From Solibacillus sp040274725 (GTDB lineage Bacteria; Bacillota; Bacilli; Bacillales_A; Planococcaceae), in the NCBI GenBank assembly GCA_040274725.1, contig JBEMAQ010000015.1, positions 1 to 64,000 of the forward strand: a stretch of DNA of 64,000 nt, given 5' to 3'. Position 1 is the first letter of the stretch. Every line of letters begins with the position of its first letter. The translations under genes were made by a program, and so were the position numbers. Shown in pieces: positions 60,442 through 64,000 of this stretch. The notes beneath the pieces were generated by a model, which had not been told where the DNA came from, made no database searches, and was given only the letters and a program-made list of their open reading frames with translations.

Positions 60442-61902
60442 CTAGTTCGCGAATTTTTCTACGCGTGCAATTGCCTTTTCTTTACCGATTAAGCTAATTG
60501 CGTTTGGTAATTCTGGACCATGCATTTGACCCGTTGTGACAACACGGATTGGCATGAATAGGTTTTTACCTTTCGCGCCCGTTTCTTTTTGAACCGCTTT
60601 AATTGCAACTTTAATTGAATCCGCATCAAATGATTCGATTGTTTCAAGCTGTGTTTTAAATGCAGCCATTACTGCTGGAACCATTTCACCTGCTAATACT
60701 TCTTTTGCTTCGTCATCATACGAAATTTCCTCTGTAAAGAATAGGTTAGTCAGTTCAACAATTTCTGCACCGTAACTCATTTGCTCATGGTAAAGCGCGA
60801 TTAAATCAGACGCCCATGCAAGCTCGGCTTCAGTTGGTTCAGTTGGTACAAGACCTGCTTTTTGTAAATGTGGTAGCGCAAGTGCAACAACTTCTTCGCG
60901 AGAAAGCTTTTTAATGTATTGATTATTCATCCATGTAAGCTTTGTTTTGTCGAACATAGATGGAGATTTTGATAAACGTTTTTCATCGAATAACTTCACG
61001 AACTCGTCATGTGAGAAGATTTCTTCCTCACCTTCTGGAGACCAGCCAAGTAGGCCAAAGAAGTTGAACATTGCCTCTGGTAAGTAACCAAGGTCTTTAT
61101 ATTGTGCAACGAACTGAATAATTGATTCATCACGTTTTGATAATTTTTTACGGTCTTCATTGACGATTAATGTCATGTGACCGAAGCGTGGGTATTCCCA
61201 ACCAAATGCATCAAATACCATCATTTGTTTTGGTGTGTTTGATAAATGCTCTTCACCACGGAATACGTGTGAGATTTCCATGAAATGATCATCAAGCACG
61301 ACAGCATAGTTATACGTTGGAATCCCATTTGCTTTTACAAGAACCCAGTCACCGATATCTTTTGATTCAAATGACACGTCGCCGCGAACTAAGTCTGTGA
61401 ATTTGTATGTTACATTTTCTGGTACAGCCATACGAATTGTGTACGCCTCACCAGCCGCTTCTTTTGCTTGCACTTCTTCAGCAGATAAATGACGACATGT
61501 ACCATCATATGCAGGTGCTGCAACACCAGCTGCTTTTTGTGTCTCGCGTGAAGCTTCTAATTTTTCTGAAGAACAGAAGCATTTGTACGCTTGACCGTTT
61601 TCTAGCATTTTTTCTGCATGCTCTTTATAAATGTCTAAACGCTCCATTTGACGATACGGTGCATACGGTCCACCGATATCGATTGACTCATCCGGTGTAA
61701 TACCTAACCAGCGTAAGTTATCTAATTGAGACGCTTCGCCACCCTCAACGTTACGCTCAATATCTGTATCCTCAATACGTACTACGAATGTACCACCATG
61801 ATGTTTTGCATATAAATAATTGAATAATGCTGTGCGCGCGCCGCCAATGTGTAAAAATCCTGTTGGTGACGGTGCATAACGAACACGAACTTGTTTCGTC
61901 AT
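60442..61902 (-). CDS. gltX: glutamyl-tRNA synthetase
   Basis: 486 residues, class I. The signature H-I-G-G (in P-S-P-T-G-F-L-H-I-G-G-A-R) and K-L-S-K-R are present. In Bacillales it is usually non-discriminating, charging tRNA-Gln as well. The ATG ten bases after GGAGG is used, nine codons inside the longest reading. It is separated from ispF by a terminator. Confidence 0.97.
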   Translation of the reverse strand: MTKQVRVRYAPSPTGFLHIGGARTALFNYLYAKHHGGTFVVRIEDTDIERNVEGGEASQLDNLRWLGITPDESIDIGGPYAPYRQMERLDIYKEHAEKMLENGQAYKCFCSSEKLEASRETQKAAGVAAPAYDGTCRHLSAEEVQAKEAAGEAYTIRMAVPENVTYKFTDLVRGDVSFESKDIGDWVLVKANGIPTYNYAVVLDDHFMEISHVFRGEEHLSNTPKQMMVFDAFGWEYPRFGHMTLIVNEDRKKLSKRDESIIQFVAQYKDLGYLPEAMFNFFGLLGWSPEGEEEIFSHDEFVKLFDEKRLSKSPSMFDKTKLTWMNNQYIKKLSREEVVALALPHLQKAGLVPTEPTEAELAWASDLIALYHEQMSYGAEIVELTNLFFTEEISYDDEAKEVLAGEMVPAVMAAFKTQLETIESFDADSIKVAIKAVQKETGAKGKNLFMPIRVVTTGQMHGPELPNAISLIGKEKAIARVEKFAN

Positions 61903-61994
61903 AATCCATTTGCCTCCTAAATTATGCATCTGAAAAAATTTCCCCGTGCATTTTGACTTTGTTCATTTTACCACTGTCGATTGGGAAATAAAAG

Positions 61995-62029
61995 TAGCGC
62001 GTATTGAATTTAACATTCAATACGCGCTA
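61995..62029 (-). terminator. terminator of the ispD-ispF unit
   Basis: TAGCGCGTATTGAAT and ATTCAATACGCGCTA form a perfect 15-bp stem with a 5-base loop. On the minus strand it is followed by CTTTTATTT, just past the ispF stop. Confidence 0.85.
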
Positions 62030-62036
62030 TCTCGCA

Positions 62037-62513
62037 CTATTTTTTGATCAATAAAATTGTTGCTAAAGCTGCGATACCTTCCTCGCGTCCTGTAAATCCT
62101 AGCTTTTCCGTTGTTGTTGCTTTGACATTTACTTGTGAAGGCTCAGCATTTAAAAGCTCTGCAATGCGGTTTTTCATCGGCTCAATATACGGCGCCATTT
62201 TTGGACGTTGTGCAATAATTGTTGCATCCACATTGCCAAGCACATAGCCTTTCTCTTCGACGATTTTCCAAATGTACGCAAGTAGCTTCGCTGAATCTGC
62301 GTCCTTCCACTCTGGGTCTGTATCTGGGAAATGACGACCGATATCACCTTCACCAATCGCACCAAGCGCGGCATCTGTAATCGTATGTAGTAACACGTCC
62401 GCGTCAGAGTGACCAAGTAAACCTCGATCATGTGGAATTTCAATCCCACCTAAAATTAATGGACGCCCCTCTGCAAAAGCATGCACGTCATAGCCTTGTC
62501 CTACTCGAAACAT
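62037..62513 (-). CDS. ispF: 2-C-methyl-D-erythritol 2,4-cyclodiphosphate synthase
   Basis: 158 residues in the MEP isoprenoid pathway. Metal ligands are in G-Y-D-V-H-A-F and L-L-G-H-S-D-A-D-V. The end A-T-I-L-L-I-K-K is typical. It lies 11 bases after ispD. Confidence 0.97.
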   Translation of the reverse strand: MFRVGQGYDVHAFAEGRPLILGGIEIPHDRGLLGHSDADVLLHTITDAALGAIGEGDIGRHFPDTDPEWKDADSAKLLAYIWKIVEEKGYVLGNVDATIIAQRPKMAPYIEPMKNRIAELLNAEPSQVNVKATTTEKLGFTGREEGIAALATILLIKK

Positions 62514-62524
62514 TCTTTATCCTC

Positions 62525-63214
62525 CTAAGCGCGACTCGCTAAAATCGCTTCTCCAAATAATAAATCTTCCTTCGTTGTCATTTTAACATTTTCGTAGTCA
62601 CTTTCCACGATATGAATTGTGTGACCTAAGCGCTCTACTAACATCGCCTCGTCCGTTCCTAAAAAGCCGACTTTCTCTGCCACGTCCTCCGCCTCGGCAA
62701 GTAGGTCATAGCGGAATGCTTGCGGCGTTTGAATCATCCAAAGCGTCTCACGGTCTACAGTTTCTTTAATGACACCATTCATAACCTTTTTCATCGTATC
62801 CTTCGCGCGCACACCGGCAATGGCCGCGCCCTCTGTGTAAGCCACACGCGTCAGTTCCGTAATCGTCGGCACTTTAATAAACGGACGCGCCGCATCATGA
62901 ACGAGCACGACCTCTACAGCAGACATCTCTTTAATACAAGAGTGTACCGAATGCTGACGCTCTGCACCACCCGTCGGCAAGCCTTTCACCTTTGTCATAC
63001 TATGTTGCACAAGGAGCGCCTTAATATATTCGCGCTCCTCATCCTTCACCGCAAGCCAAATCCCTGTGCAGTTATCATCACTTTGAAAAACACGCAGCGT
63101 ATGGATTAAAATCGGTATGCCACTCAGCTCTAAAAATAATTTATTTTGGCCCGCACCCATGCGCTTTCCGCTACCGGCAGCAGGCAGTACTACTTCATAT
63201 TGTAACGTCTCCAT
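62525..63214 (-). CDS. ispD: 2-C-methyl-D-erythritol 4-phosphate cytidylyltransferase
   Basis: 229 residues. The nucleotide-binding A-A-G-S-G-K-R-M-G, the V-H-D-A-A-R-P and the T-D-E-A-M-L-V-E segments are family features. It makes CDP-methylerythritol, the step two before IspF in the MEP pathway. It lies 3 bases after yacL. Confidence 0.97.
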   Translation of the reverse strand: METLQYEVVLPAAGSGKRMGAGQNKLFLELSGIPILIHTLRVFQSDDNCTGIWLAVKDEEREYIKALLVQHSMTKVKGLPTGGAERQHSVHSCIKEMSAVEVVLVHDAARPFIKVPTITELTRVAYTEGAAIAGVRAKDTMKKVMNGVIKETVDRETLWMIQTPQAFRYDLLAEAEDVAEKVGFLGTDEAMLVERLGHTIHIVESDYENVKMTTKEDLLFGEAILASRA

Positions 63215-63217
63215 GAC

Positions 63218-64000
63218 CTAATCCTCTCTCGGCTTTGCGAAAATCATGCGTCCTGCTGATGTTTGTAAGACACTTGTTACTGTGACGCGAATAATCTGAC
63301 CGATATAACTACGGCCACCTTCAACAACAATCATCGTACCGTCATCTAAATAAGCCACACCTTGATTATGTTCCTTACCATCTTTAATCACCATTACTTG
63401 CATATCCTCGCCGGGAATCACGACTGGCTTCACCGCATTTGCAAGATCATTAATATTCAACACCTGTACTTGGTGCAATTCACATACTTTATTTAAATTG
63501 AAATCATTCGTTAAAATTTGTGCATCCATTTTTTTAGCGAGACGTACGAGCTTTAAATCAACTTCTGAAATATCTTCAAAGTCTACCTCTGTAATCAGTA
63601 CCTTTGACGCGCGCTCATCCTGTAGACGCTTTAAAATATCAAGCCCGCGACGACCGCGTGTCCGCTTCAATGTATCTGATGAATCAGCAATATGCTGAAG
63701 TTCCGTCAATACAAATTGTGGTACAACAAGTGTCCCCTCAACAAAGCCTGTTTCCGAAATATCCGCAATACGTCCATCAATAATAACGCTTGTATCAAGT
63801 AATTTAAAACGCTCACTTTCTTGCTTCGCCGCAGCTTCCGTCGCCTTCTTTTTAGACGAACCCTTACTCGTAAATACTTGTACGAGCTCGTCACGCTTAT
63901 TAAAGCCAATTTTGAAGCCAAGATAACCTAAAATAATAGCCAAAATAATTTGAACAACATTTGCTATAAACTGAGTAATATTTGCTATAAACAAAATTTC
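63218..64000 (-). CDS. yacL: YacL, PIN/TRAM-domain membrane protein (5' end beyond the window)
   Basis: The C-terminal part of a PIN-TRAM protein, truncated by the right edge; the reading frame continues beyond it, and B. subtilis YacL has about 366 residues. Visible are the last membrane helix, a linker, the PIN domain (L-L-D-T-S-V-I-I-D-G-R-I-A and T-N-D-F-N-L, with acidic residues for nuclease activity) and the TRAM domain ending with R-M-I-F-A-K-P. Nuclease activity is inferred from the domain and is unproven. Confidence 0.92.
   Translation of the reverse strand, partial: EILFIANITQFIANVVQIILAIILGYLGFKIGFNKRDELVQVFTSKGSSKKKATEAAAKQESERFKLLDTSVIIDGRIADISETGFVEGTLVVPQFVLTELQHIADSSDTLKRTRGRRGLDILKRLQDERASKVLITEVDFEDISEVDLKLVRLAKKMDAQILTNDFNLNKVCELHQVQVLNINDLANAVKPVVIPGEDMQVMVIKDGKEHNQGVAYLDDGTMIVVEGGRSYIGQIIRVTVTSVLQTSAGRMIFAKPRED

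Noticed and set aside
1..64000. CRISPR arrays, toxin-antitoxin pairs, restriction systems
   Set aside because: No regularly spaced repeats and no such gene families were seen in the window.

Overview
The window is a low-GC Gram-positive (Bacillales) chromosome segment. Protein sequences, gene order and the sporulation genes gerD, cwlD, kbaA and sigH place it close to Bacillus. The divergence pattern and malate synthase G suggest the Planococcaceae, probably the Lysinibacillus/Solibacillus group; that genus-level call is inference. Nearly all genes lie on the minus strand, so the window reads right to left as the classic run from the sigH/rpoB region to an rRNA operon.

Right to left: yacL (cut by the right edge), ispD, ispF, gltX, a cysteine T-box, cysS, mrnC, rlmB, rae1 and sigH; then rpmGB, secE and nusG; rplK-rplA; the L10 leader with rplJ-rplL; rsmC; rpoB; rpoC; and the str cluster rplGB-rpsL-rpsG-fusA-tuf. 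A block of about 10.9 kb then separates tuf from the S10 operon. It carries malate synthase G, a soluble chemoreceptor-like protein, a LysR regulator, a complete Bce-type two-component/ABC transporter peptide-resistance module and an NhaC-family antiporter. The S10-spc-alpha superoperon follows (rpsJ to rplQ, including secY, adk, infA and rpoA), then ecfA1-ecfA2-ecfT, truA and rplM-rpsI. Next come a second soluble receptor-like gene and a heterodimeric ABC exporter operon with its own palindromic operator. The left end holds the cwlD-salA-gerD-kbaA group, a PdaB-like gene, and the promoter and leader of an rRNA operon transcribed out of the left edge.

Most of this is core translation and transcription machinery. 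The most notable points are two substitutions in S12, K56R and P104A in B. subtilis numbering. The first is the classical streptomycin-resistance change. Others are a PdaB-like protein lacking the deacetylase metal and catalytic motifs at the pdaB position; a candidate structured RNA between rplQ and ecfA1; a structured infA leader where map is usually found; strong terminators splitting rpoB from rpoC and secE from nusG; and perfect palindromes around glcB.

I did not find a clearly new multigene system. The best candidates for undescribed biology are the rplQ-ecfA1 RNA, the infA leader, the PdaB-like pseudoenzyme and the paired short receptor proteins. All functional calls come from reading the sequence; no database search was run.
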